A stretch of 38,487 nucleotides of DNA from positions 1-38,487 of the forward strand of contig JABFRV010000008.1 in NCBI GenBank assembly GCA_013140975.1. The letters run 5' to 3'. The notes beneath the pieces were generated by a model, which made no database searches, was not told the DNA's origin, and saw only the letters and a program-made list of their open reading frames with translations. Shown one piece after another: positions 17,343 to 25,306 of this stretch (the stretch's first letter is position 1; every line of letters starts with the position of its first letter). This DNA comes from Saprospiraceae bacterium (GTDB taxonomy: Bacteria; Bacteroidota; Bacteroidia; Chitinophagales; Saprospiraceae). Made by a program: the position numbers and the translations under genes.

Positions 17343-17969
17343 TTAATAGCTTACCTTCTTTTCACCCTCTTTGTCATATTTCTTCTCTTCATCAGGTTTG
17401 TAATCCGGATTAGCTATTGGAGTACCTGGCATATCCTTAGTCTCAAGTAATTTTTTCACATTTGCAAGATTCTTTCTCATTCCATCCCTTACCATTTTTC
17501 GACCAAAAAAATATGACATAAGATTGAATGGATACGCAGTATTATCATAAAACTCTGAAGTTACCTTTGTATTCCTTTCATCAATTGATGTAAAAATATT
17601 GGCTGCTTTAGCTACTCCCTTCATGGGTCTGATAAAATTTAAATCCATATCAATTCTATCTTCCGTCATTGCTGATATGGCCTGACTTCCTTCGCCGACA
17701 TCGTTGATCTTGCTATTCCATTCTTGATTTGCACCAACAGTTCCATCTTCTCCGGAAATTTCAGGTCTAAGATTAGGATCCGCTTTAATCCATTCACTAT
17801 AGTACTCCTGATTTTTCAACAGCTTCATATAATCGTAAACCATTTGTTTGGGTCTGCCAATGTTTTCAGATACGCTTACCGTATATTTTTTGGGAATGAA
17901 GAGTGCAAGGATTAAAAGGAATGCTAAAAGTCCGATAATGCTAAAAATCAAATATTTTAAGAAGTTCAT
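17343..17969 (-). CDS. Membrane-anchored SRPBCC (START-like) family protein
   Basis: Residues 1-26 are a single N-terminal membrane anchor (FLKYLIFSIIGLLAFLLILALFIP). From residue 30 to 175 the sequence follows the polyketide cyclase/dehydrase-like SRPBCC pattern: V...I.RP...VYDYM..L.N...YSEW, GTVGA..EW, G.G.Q.I, and an amphipathic terminal helix (MRDG/MRKNLANVKKLLE). The C-terminal 30 residues are charged and probably disordered. These domains bind hydrophobic ligands; no ligand can be assigned. A TATTTTTG box (17986-17993, minus) lies 16 bases upstream of the start. Confidence 0.8.
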   Translation of the reverse strand: MNFLKYLIFSIIGLLAFLLILALFIPKKYTVSVSENIGRPKQMVYDYMKLLKNQEYYSEWIKADPNLRPEISGEDGTVGANQEWNSKINDVGEGSQAISAMTEDRIDMDLNFIRPMKGVAKAANIFTSIDERNTKVTSEFYDNTAYPFNLMSYFFGRKMVRDGMRKNLANVKKLLETKDMPGTPIANPDYKPDEEKKYDKEGEKKVSY

Positions 17970-17985
17970 ATATGATAAATTTTAT

Positions 17986-17993
17986 CAAAAATA
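17986..17993 (-). promoter_or_regulatory. Candidate -7 box for the SRPBCC gene
   Basis: The minus strand reads TATTTTTG, matching TAnnTTTG, just upstream of the ATG at 17969. The -33 element is not clear. Confidence 0.35.
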
Positions 17994-18171
17994 TGCAATC
18001 TTAATCAATAGCCCGATAATTTTTATATACATGATTGATTTTCAAATATTTGACTGAAATGTATCCCATGAATTGAAAGTCTATTACTCTTACAATCGAG
18101 ACCTAAAAATTCCCAATCGAGACTTTCATTACATTTGGAATAAATATTTATTCCTTTTTAATAGAAATAAA

Positions 18172-18197
18172 AAAGCCTCATCTTTCGACAAGGCTTT
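18172..18197 (-). terminator. Intrinsic terminator for the four-repeat lipoprotein gene
   Basis: Arms AAAGCCT (18172-18178) and AGGCTTT (18191-18197) pair perfectly around a 12-base loop. On the minus strand the hairpin is followed by a T-run (complement of 18166-18174), 35 bases after the stop codon at 18233. Confidence 0.7.
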
Positions 18198-18232
18198 AAT
18201 TTTCTTAAAACACCTGAATATTCAATAATTTA

Positions 18233-18886
18233 CTATCCGTTTCTTGTTTTTTTGCAAGATGCCAGAAGTCTTCCGTATTCTTTTGCATTGTTGATGGTAA
18301 CTTCAGTGCCATCTGCTAAAGTCACTTTAAAAGGAAATACCAATTTTGCCGCTCCTCTCGTAGTTGTTGCTCTCAATAGCTTATTTAATTCTTCCTGAGA
18401 AGCTACCCGAATTGTAGAACCGTCACTTAATTGTACACCCAAAGGGAATACATATTTAAAACAATTTAGATTGTTAACAACCGGTCCTCCTTTACGTGTG
18501 TCTTTGCCACATTCCTTTAAGAGTGCATTGTATTCCTGTAGTGAGTTTATAGTTTTCTTTTCCGCAGTTGCAAGAATTATAACTTCAATTGGAAAAACCA
18601 ATTGCGGTCTTGAGCTTGCAGTCGTACCTTTTGAAAGTAATTTGTTTAATTCATCGAGATTATTAGCAATAAATTCAAGCTTTCCAATTTGTACTTTTAC
18701 CGGAAAAATATACTCGAAACATGTGGGCATATTTTCTTCAGGTTGTAAAGTTTCTAAAGCAGAAATTTCATTCTGATTGATAATAGTAAGTTCTGAAACT
18801 GTAGCAATTTGTTCTGTTTCTTTATTACAAGAATGAAGAGTAAATAGGACAGCAATAAGTAGTGCTGATAAAACTAAATTTTTCAT
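18233..18886 (-). CDS. Lipoprotein with four tandem VFP-type repeats
   Basis: I start at the ATG at 18886 (217 residues), not 9 bases upstream, because this gives a clean lipoprotein signal with HSC lipobox and acylated Cys20. After a linker, four repeats of about 37-45 residues follow (starts near residues 55, 93, 141 and 180). Each has a [IV]FP.[KEG]V strand, a DG- or GK-type turn and a final [DE]EL/EY..LL helix. Repeats 1 and 3 are alike (Cys56, Cys142; LNKLL), as are 2 and 4 (Cys126, Cys211; LLxxC), so the gene grew by duplicating a two-repeat module. Function unknown; probably outer-membrane anchored. It is divergent from the ECF sigma operon. Confidence 0.75.
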   Translation of the reverse strand: MKNLVLSALLIAVLFTLHSCNKETEQIATVSELTIINQNEISALETLQPEENMPTCFEYIFPVKVQIGKLEFIANNLDELNKLLSKGTTASSRPQLVFPIEVIILATAEKKTINSLQEYNALLKECGKDTRKGGPVVNNLNCFKYVFPLGVQLSDGSTIRVASQEELNKLLRATTTRGAAKLVFPFKVTLADGTEVTINNAKEYGRLLASCKKTRNG

Positions 18887-18981
18887 ATATAACATTTTTA
18901 TTTAAACGATTTTTAATATCAAGAATCAATACCAGAAGGAAAAAACAATACGGATGTACTCATTTAAGAATTAATTTCTTG

Positions 18982-19010
18982 GACTTTTGACAAAAATAAT
19001 TGACTTTTGA
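18982..19010. promoter_or_regulatory. Direct repeat GACTTTTGA x2 flanking a -7-like box
   Basis: GACTTTTGA occurs at 18982-18990 and 19002-19010, exactly 20 bases apart. Between them lies CAAAAATA (18991-18998), which on the minus strand is TATTTTTG, a perfect Bacteroidota -7 box that could drive the four-repeat lipoprotein. The arrangement suits a regulator-binding site covering the divergent promoter region. Confidence 0.4.
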
Positions 19011-19606
19011 GCCTTGTGAATAAAGAATCATTGGTATGGAATCGCTTAAGATCAGGTGAAGAATCTGCTCTTAAAGCCCTTTACCTTGAGTTTTTTGGCA
19101 ATCTCATTAATTATGGCAACAGGATGACGGTTCAACATGAACTCGTAGAGGACAGCGTTCAGGAGTCATTTGTTGAGATCTGGAGGCTACGGGAAACGTT
19201 GAGTCCCACAGATAGCCCCAAAAACTACTTAATCTGTGTTTTTCGCAGGATACTGATAAAAAAGCTTCAATCTAAAAAAGCTGATTTTTCTGAAGAAATA
19301 TTGCTTTCAGAGGCTGACTCATCTGCAGACTTTTTGAATGGCTTTATTGATCTTGAAAATCAATCTGAAATTCAAAAAAAATTACATAAAGCCATGGATC
19401 AACTCAGTAGCAGGCAGAAAGAGGCTATTTATCTAAAATTTGATCAAGGCCTCGAGTACGAGGATATATGTAAGGCCATGGATTTGCAATATCAGTCTGT
19501 TAGAAACCTTATATCCACAGGAATTCAAAGATTAAGAGAACAACTGAGCTCCTGGATTATTTTCATGTGTTTATTGAGTACATTTTCAGTAGTTAGCGCT
19601 TTTTAA
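19007..19606 (+). CDS. ECF sigma factor (FecI-like) with hydrophobic C-terminal tail
   Basis: Region 2 (about 25-90: ALYLEFFGNLINYG, VEDSVQESFVEIWRLRE) and region 4 (about 125-180: LSSRQKEAIYLKFDQGLEYEDICKAMDLQYQSVRNLISTGIQRLRE) are clear; the latter is the helix-turn-helix that reads the -35-like element. The last 19 residues (SSWIIFMCLLSTFSVVSAF) are strongly hydrophobic, as in some other Bacteroidota FecI-type sigma factors. The start is uncertain: TTG at 19007 (199 residues) or GTG at 19016 (196). It is the first gene of the sigma / FecR / TonB-receptor operon; the FecR gene starts 2 bases after the stop. Confidence 0.88.
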   Translation: MSLVNKESLVWNRLRSGEESALKALYLEFFGNLINYGNRMTVQHELVEDSVQESFVEIWRLRETLSPTDSPKNYLICVFRRILIKKLQSKKADFSEEILLSEADSSADFLNGFIDLENQSEIQKKLHKAMDQLSSRQKEAIYLKFDQGLEYEDICKAMDLQYQSVRNLISTGIQRLREQLSSWIIFMCLLSTFSVVSAF

Positions 19607-19607
19607 T

Positions 19608-20576
19608 ATGGGGGAAATGAAAAAGAATTACCATACATATCAAGTTTCGGACTTTATTGAAGACAAGGACTTCATGAACTGGCTTGCTCACCCAGATTCA
19701 ACCAGCTCCAAAGAGTTCTATGAGGTAATTTCGTCTAATAAGGATACTCTTCAAAAGGCAGAGAATGCCAAAGCTATTCTTCTTTCATTACAATACAAAA
19801 ATCTGAATAAGAGCCGGAATAAAGACAAAATCTGGTCCTCTATTCAAAACGATATTTCGACAACAAAGGGTAAATCCAGAAGATTATGGCCTTTGATTGC
19901 TGTTGCTGCTGCTTCAATCGGATTTATTTTATATTTTACTCTATTCAGGCCAGAAATAATTATTGAAAAATCACAACTTGCAGAACATAGACTGATACGG
20001 CTTCCGGATGATTCTTTTGTGACATTAAATGCGGATTCTGAAATTCAATATGACAAAACATCATTTGCTAAAAAACGTCGAATTCAACTTAAGGGAGAAG
20101 CATACTTTCAGGTAAAAAAAGGCAATCCGTTCTCTGTAGAAACTGCACAAGGCGAGGTAAAAGTTATCGGAACCAGTTTTAACATTTATTCAAGGAATGA
20201 TATTATGAATGTTTCCTGCATGATTGGAAAAGTAATTGTTCAATTTATAAATCAACAAAACGCATACACACTTAATGCCGGCATGTCCGTTAGTAATGCA
20301 AATAATACCATTACAAAAAGCAATTTTAATATAGAAGAACACAAGTTTTGGAGAGATGGGTACTTTTATTACAATAATGAATCCTTGGTTCAGGTAATGG
20401 AAGAATTAAAGCGACAGTACAATATTAAGACTCTGAATTATACAAATAATCTTCTACATTATAAATACAGCGGGTTTTTCAAAAAAGATAACCTCAATGA
20501 AGCAATAGAATCCGTATTTTTACCTTTAAAGCTAAATGCCACTTTTGAAAACGGGATTTTAAGCATTAAAGAATAA
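19608..20576 (+). CDS. FecR-family anti-sigma / signal-transducing protein
   Basis: The 322-residue protein has a cytoplasmic N-terminal region (about 1-95) that should hold the sigma factor, and one membrane segment (about 93-112: LWPLIAVAAASIGFILYFTLF). The periplasmic FecR domain follows (about 120-220: L.H.LIRLPD.S.VTLNADSEI.Y, RRIQLKGEAYFQV.KGNPF.V, GEVKVIGTSFNIYS). A C-terminal DUF4974-like domain (about 245-320) resembles an STN module and is thought to contact the receptor's N-terminal domain. It relays ligand occupancy of the TonB receptor to the sigma factor. The ATG at 19617 is an alternative start. Confidence 0.9.
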   Translation: MGEMKKNYHTYQVSDFIEDKDFMNWLAHPDSTSSKEFYEVISSNKDTLQKAENAKAILLSLQYKNLNKSRNKDKIWSSIQNDISTTKGKSRRLWPLIAVAAASIGFILYFTLFRPEIIIEKSQLAEHRLIRLPDDSFVTLNADSEIQYDKTSFAKKRRIQLKGEAYFQVKKGNPFSVETAQGEVKVIGTSFNIYSRNDIMNVSCMIGKVIVQFINQQNAYTLNAGMSVSNANNTITKSNFNIEEHKFWRDGYFYYNNESLVQVMEELKRQYNIKTLNYTNNLLHYKYSGFFKKDNLNEAIESVFLPLKLNATFENGILSIKE

Positions 20577-20584
20577 GAATAATT

Positions 20585-23200
20585 GTGAAGTTAATTTTAT
20601 CGGTTTTTTTTTCAGTCGTACTTTGCTCGATTCTACATTCCCAAGAGAAGCCTACTCAAAAGGTAGAGAAAATGAATCTTTCAGATGCATTTACCCTTCT
20701 TGAAAAAGAAAGGAAATTACATATTGCTTTTGATCCTATCGCATGTAAGAACTATCTGGTATTTAAATGGGATTCTCAGCAATCTAACGCGTCTATTTTA
20801 GACAATCTTCTACGAGCAACTCCTTTTCGATTCAAGCCTCAGGAAAAAAATCATTATTTGATTTACTCAGACCCTATTAAACTACAAGAGTTAAGTCTTT
20901 CTCAATCTTCCCTGACCTCTATTGAGTGCAGTGGAATTATTATAGATCATACAACAGGCGAATTTTTACCAGGTGCTATTGTAATCGTTATGCCGGAGTC
21001 ATTTGCAATAGTTTCTGATCAAAAGGGTAATTTTTCTTTACAACATAAAACATCATATCCGAATCCGTGGATTGAAATTCGATATCTAGGATATCAGACA
21101 CAGGTAATTCATTCTTTTAAAGATAAAAAGAATTTCCAAATTAAATTGGTACAGAATTATTCGCAACTTCCAGATGTTGAAATACAAGCCATTCGTCCAC
21201 AGTTAAATTTAAATAAAGTAAAGACTTTTCCTTCACATTTAAACTTTACGCCAGCAATTCAACTGAGTAAAAATGCATTCAACGATCCTTTGAGATCTCT
21301 GCAACAACTTCCGGGAATCAACGCCACTGAAGATAAAAATGTCGGCTTGCAAATCAGAGGAAGCAACGTAGAGGAAAATCTAATCTTGCTCAATGGATTG
21401 ATGCTATTTAGTGTTGATCACTTTTATGGAGTATTTAGCAATATCAACCCATACATTGTTTCTGAAATTAATGTTTACAAATCCTATTTTCCTTCAACTT
21501 TTGGAGGAAGATCTTCTTCAGTTATCAATATATTATCTCCTGCAGCCAACCAGGAATTTCATGGCGGAATCGATATAAATATGATTACAGCCAATGCGTA
21601 TGCATATATTCCTTTGGGGAAAAGAATAAACGTATTAGGAGCTTTCAGAACCACAACATTTGATCTTGGAGAAAATTCAACTTTTAATCAAATCGTTCGC
21701 AACAAAAAAAATAATGACTTACGAAATAGAGAATTAAATTTTGATCTCACAGCGATAAACCCTGATTACTCATTTCATGACTATTACTTAAAAGGAGATT
21801 ACAAGATCAGTAGATCAATAACCGCAAGCGCCTCTTATTTTAAGTCTTTTGATAAGATTCTTACGAAGTATGCAAGCAGTTTTAATGGAAATCAAAATGG
21901 TAGATATGCTGATACTTCCAGCTGGAATAGCAGAGGGTACATAGCAGGTCTAAAAGGGTCTTATTCTAATAATCTTAATTTTGAATTAAGCTATAGTCGC
22001 TCTGAATATGAATTCAATTATATGAATAATTCAGGTGTTCGTGATTTAAATACTGCATATTTAGAGAATTCTCAAGTACTCAACTCTGCATTCAATAATA
22101 ATATAAAGTTTTTAAATAAAATTAATGGCGTTAATTCTACAATAGAAGCGGGAATAGAATTCAATCAATTTCGATCAAATGTAAAAATGAATTTTAATTC
22201 ATTTGCTATTGTCTCTGAAGATAAAGTAGGGAATGAAATTTCTCCTTTCATTCATGCTCAGTTTAAGTTGTCCGAATATTTTAAATATTCTCCTGGATTT
22301 AGACTCATATTTTTTAATCAAAAATCTACACCGGATTTTTCACCTCGATTGAGTCTTGAATACAATTCCAAAAAAGGTTTTACATCAACATTGAATGCAG
22401 GTAGATATTTTCAATATTTAAGACAAGGAAGATATGAGGATCGATTTGGAAGAGAATTTTATTTATGGACTCAGGCAGATAAAAATGCAGTCCCTGTTTT
22501 ATCTTCCAATCAATTTGAATTGATTAACCAATACAAGTTCAATAATTCAATTATCAAAACTGAATTATATTTTAAATCACTTCAAGGGCTATTTGAAAAT
22601 TTGATCTTTGTTGATACCGGAAGATCCGTAAATCCTAAAAAGATTTTCCGCGAAGTTATTAATGGAAGAGGCAGGTCTTATGGCCTGGATTTGAGTTTTG
22701 AACAAATCTATAAATACTATTCATTTAATATAATTTATTCATATAATAAATCAGAGAATAGTTTTCCTGAAATTAATAATGAACAATATTATCAAAAACC
22801 CTATGTAAGAAGTCATCAATTCAAATTTATACAGCAGGTAAAATTTAATAAATTTACTTTTTCTTGTATCGCTGTTTATGGTAGTCCTTTACCCTATTAT
22901 GATGTAATTATATTAACGAAAAGTACCAGTATTAATAGAAACCCGAATCTCGATATCAAAGAGTTAGATGATTATTTTCGAATTGACTCAGACCTCCGGT
23001 ACAATATTCCTATTAAAAAATCCAGACTCGAAATATCTTGCTCTATATTAAATATTCTCGATAGAGAAAATGCAAAATTTATACAAACACTTTTTAGATT
23101 GGCGGATGCGAAGCCCGGAAATCCACAAATACAGACGATTGGAGCTGAAGTAAACAATCTTCGAAGGACAATCAATTTTGGAATCGGATATCATTTTTAA
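20585..23200 (+). CDS. TonB-dependent receptor/transducer with STN and CarboxypepD-reg domains
   Basis: The GTG at 20585 begins a signal peptide (ending LHSQ), 8 bases after the fecR-like stop. The domains in the 871 residues are: STN signalling domain (about 25-100), carboxypeptidase-regulatory-like beta-sandwich (about 115-195: GIIIDHTTGEFLPGAIVIV, KGNFSL), plug (about 220-325: LRSLQQLPGINATEDKNVGLQIRGSN.EENLILLNG...), and a 22-strand-type barrel ending in an aromatic residue (GIGYHF). It would import a siderophore or other ligand with TonB-ExbBD energy and, via the STN domain, signal through the FecR protein. No SusD homologue follows, so it is not a standard polysaccharide-utilisation pair. 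Ligand unknown. Confidence 0.92.
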   Translation: MKLILSVFFSVVLCSILHSQEKPTQKVEKMNLSDAFTLLEKERKLHIAFDPIACKNYLVFKWDSQQSNASILDNLLRATPFRFKPQEKNHYLIYSDPIKLQELSLSQSSLTSIECSGIIIDHTTGEFLPGAIVIVMPESFAIVSDQKGNFSLQHKTSYPNPWIEIRYLGYQTQVIHSFKDKKNFQIKLVQNYSQLPDVEIQAIRPQLNLNKVKTFPSHLNFTPAIQLSKNAFNDPLRSLQQLPGINATEDKNVGLQIRGSNVEENLILLNGLMLFSVDHFYGVFSNINPYIVSEINVYKSYFPSTFGGRSSSVINILSPAANQEFHGGIDINMITANAYAYIPLGKRINVLGAFRTTTFDLGENSTFNQIVRNKKNNDLRNRELNFDLTAINPDYSFHDYYLKGDYKISRSITASASYFKSFDKILTKYASSFNGNQNGRYADTSSWNSRGYIAGLKGSYSNNLNFELSYSRSEYEFNYMNNSGVRDLNTAYLENSQVLNSAFNNNIKFLNKINGVNSTIEAGIEFNQFRSNVKMNFNSFAIVSEDKVGNEISPFIHAQFKLSEYFKYSPGFRLIFFNQKSTPDFSPRLSLEYNSKKGFTSTLNAGRYFQYLRQGRYEDRFGREFYLWTQADKNAVPVLSSNQFELINQYKFNNSIIKTELYFKSLQGLFENLIFVDTGRSVNPKKIFREVINGRGRSYGLDLSFEQIYKYYSFNIIYSYNKSENSFPEINNEQYYQKPYVRSHQFKFIQQVKFNKFTFSCIAVYGSPLPYYDVIILTKSTSINRNPNLDIKELDDYFRIDSDLRYNIPIKKSRLEISCSILNILDRENAKFIQTLFRLADAKPGNPQIQTIGAEVNNLRRTINFGIGYHF

Positions 23201-23232
23201 GTAATTAATCTGTTTATTTCTTATTTACGGAG

Positions 23233-23240
23233 TATTTTTG
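23233..23240 (+). promoter_or_regulatory. Candidate -7 box for the AIM24-family gene
   Basis: TATTTTTG matches TAnnTTTG and sits 20 bases before the ATG at 23261, the expected spacing for a short leader. A strict TTTG at -33 is not seen. Confidence 0.4.
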
Positions 23241-23260
23241 GACCTTAAATTAAGGCAGCA

Positions 23261-24052
23261 ATGAATAGTCACGAAATTGATTATAAATTATATGGTGAAG
23301 AGTTACAATTTGTTGAAATTGAGCTAGATCCGGGAGAAACAACCGTCGCTGAAAGTGGAGCTTTTATGATGATGGAAGACGGAATCATGATGAATACTAT
23401 TTTTGGAGATGGTTCACAACAGCAAACCGGAGGATTTCTTGGCAAAGTTCTTAATGCAGGTAAAAGAATTCTGACTGGGGAAAGCTTGTTTATGAGCCAA
23501 TTTACCAATGAGGGAATGGGTAAGGCTAAGGTATCCTTTGCGGCCCCTTATACAGGCAAAATCATACCCCTAAATCTACAGGAATATGATGGAAAAATCG
23601 TTTGCCAAAAAGATGCATTCCTTTGCGCAGCTAAAGGGGTTTCAATAGGAATTGAATTTCAAAGAAAATTAGGTACCGGAATATTCGGAGGGGAAGGCTT
23701 TATTATGCAGAAAATTGAAGGCGATGGAATGGCATTTGTTCATGCCGGAGGCTTCGTTATGAAAAAAGAACTGGCAATCGGTGAAATGCTTCGTATAGAT
23801 ACTGGTTGCGTTGTTGCTTATACATCAAGAGTTGACTTTGATATAGAGTTTATCAAAGGAATGAAAAACTGGATGTTTGGAGGTGAAGGCTTATTTTATG
23901 CGGTACTTAGAGGCCCGGGCACTGTATGGATTCAATCCTTGCCAATTTCTCGACTCGCTGCTAAGATTGTCTCTTATGGTGGTGGTCGAAGAAGAGAAGA
24001 AGGAAGTATTTTAGGAGGTCTGGGCAACATTTTAGACGGTGACGGGATATAA
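23261..24052 (+). CDS. AIM24 / TIGR00266-family protein
   Basis: The 263-residue product is a full-length AIM24-type protein: repeated beta-strand blocks, starting EIDYKLYGEELQFVEIELDPGETTVAESGAFMMM, then GESLFMSQFTNEG, GEGFIMQKIEGDG, FVHAGGFVMKKEL and GEGLFYAVLRGPGTVWIQSLP. The Gly-rich end is also family-typical. The fold is a tubby-like / RmlC-type beta-barrel trimer. Bacterial members have no well-established role (yeast Aim24 is mitochondrial); a membrane-associated role is often supposed. It is separated from the TonB-receptor gene by 60 bases with its own candidate -7 box, so probably independent. Confidence 0.9.
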   Translation: MNSHEIDYKLYGEELQFVEIELDPGETTVAESGAFMMMEDGIMMNTIFGDGSQQQTGGFLGKVLNAGKRILTGESLFMSQFTNEGMGKAKVSFAAPYTGKIIPLNLQEYDGKIVCQKDAFLCAAKGVSIGIEFQRKLGTGIFGGEGFIMQKIEGDGMAFVHAGGFVMKKELAIGEMLRIDTGCVVAYTSRVDFDIEFIKGMKNWMFGGEGLFYAVLRGPGTVWIQSLPISRLAAKIVSYGGGRRREEGSILGGLGNILDGDGI

Positions 24053-24054
24053 CA

Positions 24055-24120
24055 CAATGGGCAATTGTCCTGCGGACGCAATTTGGCAATGGGCAATGGG
24101 CAATTGAAAATTGAAAATTA
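24055..24120. repeat. GGCAAT / AATTGAAAATTG short repeat element
   Basis: CAATGGGCAATT appears at 24055-24066. After a spacer, GGCAATGGGCAATGGGCAAT (24085-24104) runs into two copies of ATTGAAA (24103-24116). The element begins 2 bases after the AIM24 stop and ends just before the next gene. It is related to the AATTGAG element at 10797-10815. Confidence 0.6.
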
Positions 24121-24142
24121 ATGAATCTTAAAAAATATTAAA

Positions 24143-24874
24143 ATGAAACAAATATTACTTTTTCTTATTACGATTATTTCACTCAATCTTAATGCACAAA
24201 AAATTTATGCATGGTGGGATGCCGGAGCTAAGGTTGGATATGGTCTGGGAGGATTTTATAATGCCAACTTAACTAAAGATGATAATTACAGCTATCGCTT
24301 AAATTCCGGATATGGTCTGGGAGCAAAGTTTGGAATGTATTTCGGATTAAACAATGGAATTACTTTTGATTTTATGTATAGCAAATACAAGCAGGATTTC
24401 GATTATGCAATCCCAGGAAATTCCGAAAACCTTCATACTATAAAATGGAATAACTATGATCTTGCATTGTTATACAGACATCAGGCTAATGGTGCTTATG
24501 TAGAACTTGGGCCTATGTATTCTTTGGTTAATTCTGTGAATAACTCAGATAATAATGATGGTGGAGATGATAAGGATGTAAGTAAATTTTACAATGAGAA
24601 TTATTTTTCAGGTGTATTCGGAGCTGGTGGTTATATAGCAGGATCTGACAGATTTACACTTATGATGGGTCTTAGATTGGGATATGCTTTAACTGATTTT
24701 GTAAGTGAAGAAGGAAAGACCAATAATTACCCAACTCCAAAACAAACCGCACTTACTGCTAAAGAGTCTACTACAAATCCTGCATTTGTACAACTCGTTA
24801 TAGAAGGTAACTTTGCTTTAGGATATTACGGAAAAGCATCTTGTCAAAAAAGAGCTACCTTGTTTAGTTTCTAA
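24143..24874 (+). CDS. Outer-membrane beta-barrel protein
   Basis: The 243-residue protein has a signal peptide (MKQILLFLITIISLNLNAQ). It has alternating amphipathic strands throughout: AGAKVGYGLGGFYNANL, YGLGAKFGMYFGLNNGITFDFMYSKYKQDF, YDLALLYRHQANGAYVELGPMYSLV, FSGVFGAGGYIAG and MMGLRLGYALTDFV. This is the pattern of small 8-10-stranded porin-like barrels common in Bacteroidota. An acidic Asn/Asp-rich loop (about 133-148) is probably extracellular. No specific function can be assigned. It ends before a strong hairpin shared with the convergent gene. Confidence 0.75.
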   Translation: MKQILLFLITIISLNLNAQKIYAWWDAGAKVGYGLGGFYNANLTKDDNYSYRLNSGYGLGAKFGMYFGLNNGITFDFMYSKYKQDFDYAIPGNSENLHTIKWNNYDLALLYRHQANGAYVELGPMYSLVNSVNNSDNNDGGDDKDVSKFYNENYFSGVFGAGGYIAGSDRFTLMMGLRLGYALTDFVSEEGKTNNYPTPKQTALTAKESTTNPAFVQLVIEGNFALGYYGKASCQKRATLFSF

Positions 24875-24896
24875 TTTAAGTTGTTAAAATATAATA

Positions 24897-24939
24897 GAAT
24901 CAACCAATGCTGTTTTAAAAGATCAGTATTGGTTGGTTC
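24897..24939. terminator. Bidirectional hairpin terminator, overlapping a 3' coding end
   Basis: The left arm 24897-24912 pairs with 24924-24939 over 16 bases with two G-U/A-C-type changes and an 11-base loop. It serves the convergent plus gene (stop at 24874) and the minus gene, whose last five codons and stop (24923-24925) lie in the right arm. Confidence 0.65.
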
Positions 24940-25285
24940 TCAATAACACCAAAGTACAGGCTTCGACACACTCAATTCCATGCGCTGTTGCAATTTTCTT
25001 TAACTCTTCATTTTCGGTTCCCGGATTAAAGATGAGTCTCCTTGGGTGAAGACTTAGAATATATGAGTATAAATCCTTTTGAATTCCCGGGTTAACATAA
25101 AGCGTAATTGTATTCAGAGCAGTATAAAACTTTTGATCAGTATCAAATTCTACATCTGAAACCTTCCCTGCCTTACTTCCTAACGCGACTACGTCATGTT
25201 TATATTGACGCAATAACTCGATAGCCATGTAAGAATACCTTTCCGGATTCGTACTTGCTCCAATGACATATGTGGACTTATTCAT
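24923..25285 (-). CDS. CoA-binding-domain protein (YccU-like)
   Basis: The 120-residue protein is a single Rossmann-type CoA-binding domain: TYVIGASTNPERYSYMAIELL (glycine-rich nucleotide loop), HDVVALGSKAGKV, TITLYVNPGIQKDLYSYIL and RLIFNPGTENEELKKIATAHGIECVEACTLVLL. The end matches the family's conserved GTEN.EL......G.....ACTLV. These stand-alone domains bind coenzyme A in vitro; the cellular role is unknown. The gene begins 21 bases after the glycosyltransferase gene ends and is probably its operon partner. Confidence 0.88.
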   Translation of the reverse strand: MNKSTYVIGASTNPERYSYMAIELLRQYKHDVVALGSKAGKVSDVEFDTDQKFYTALNTITLYVNPGIQKDLYSYILSLHPRRLIFNPGTENEELKKIATAHGIECVEACTLVLLRTNQY

Positions 25286-25306
25286 GTATCAAAAACAAAT
25301 TAATAT

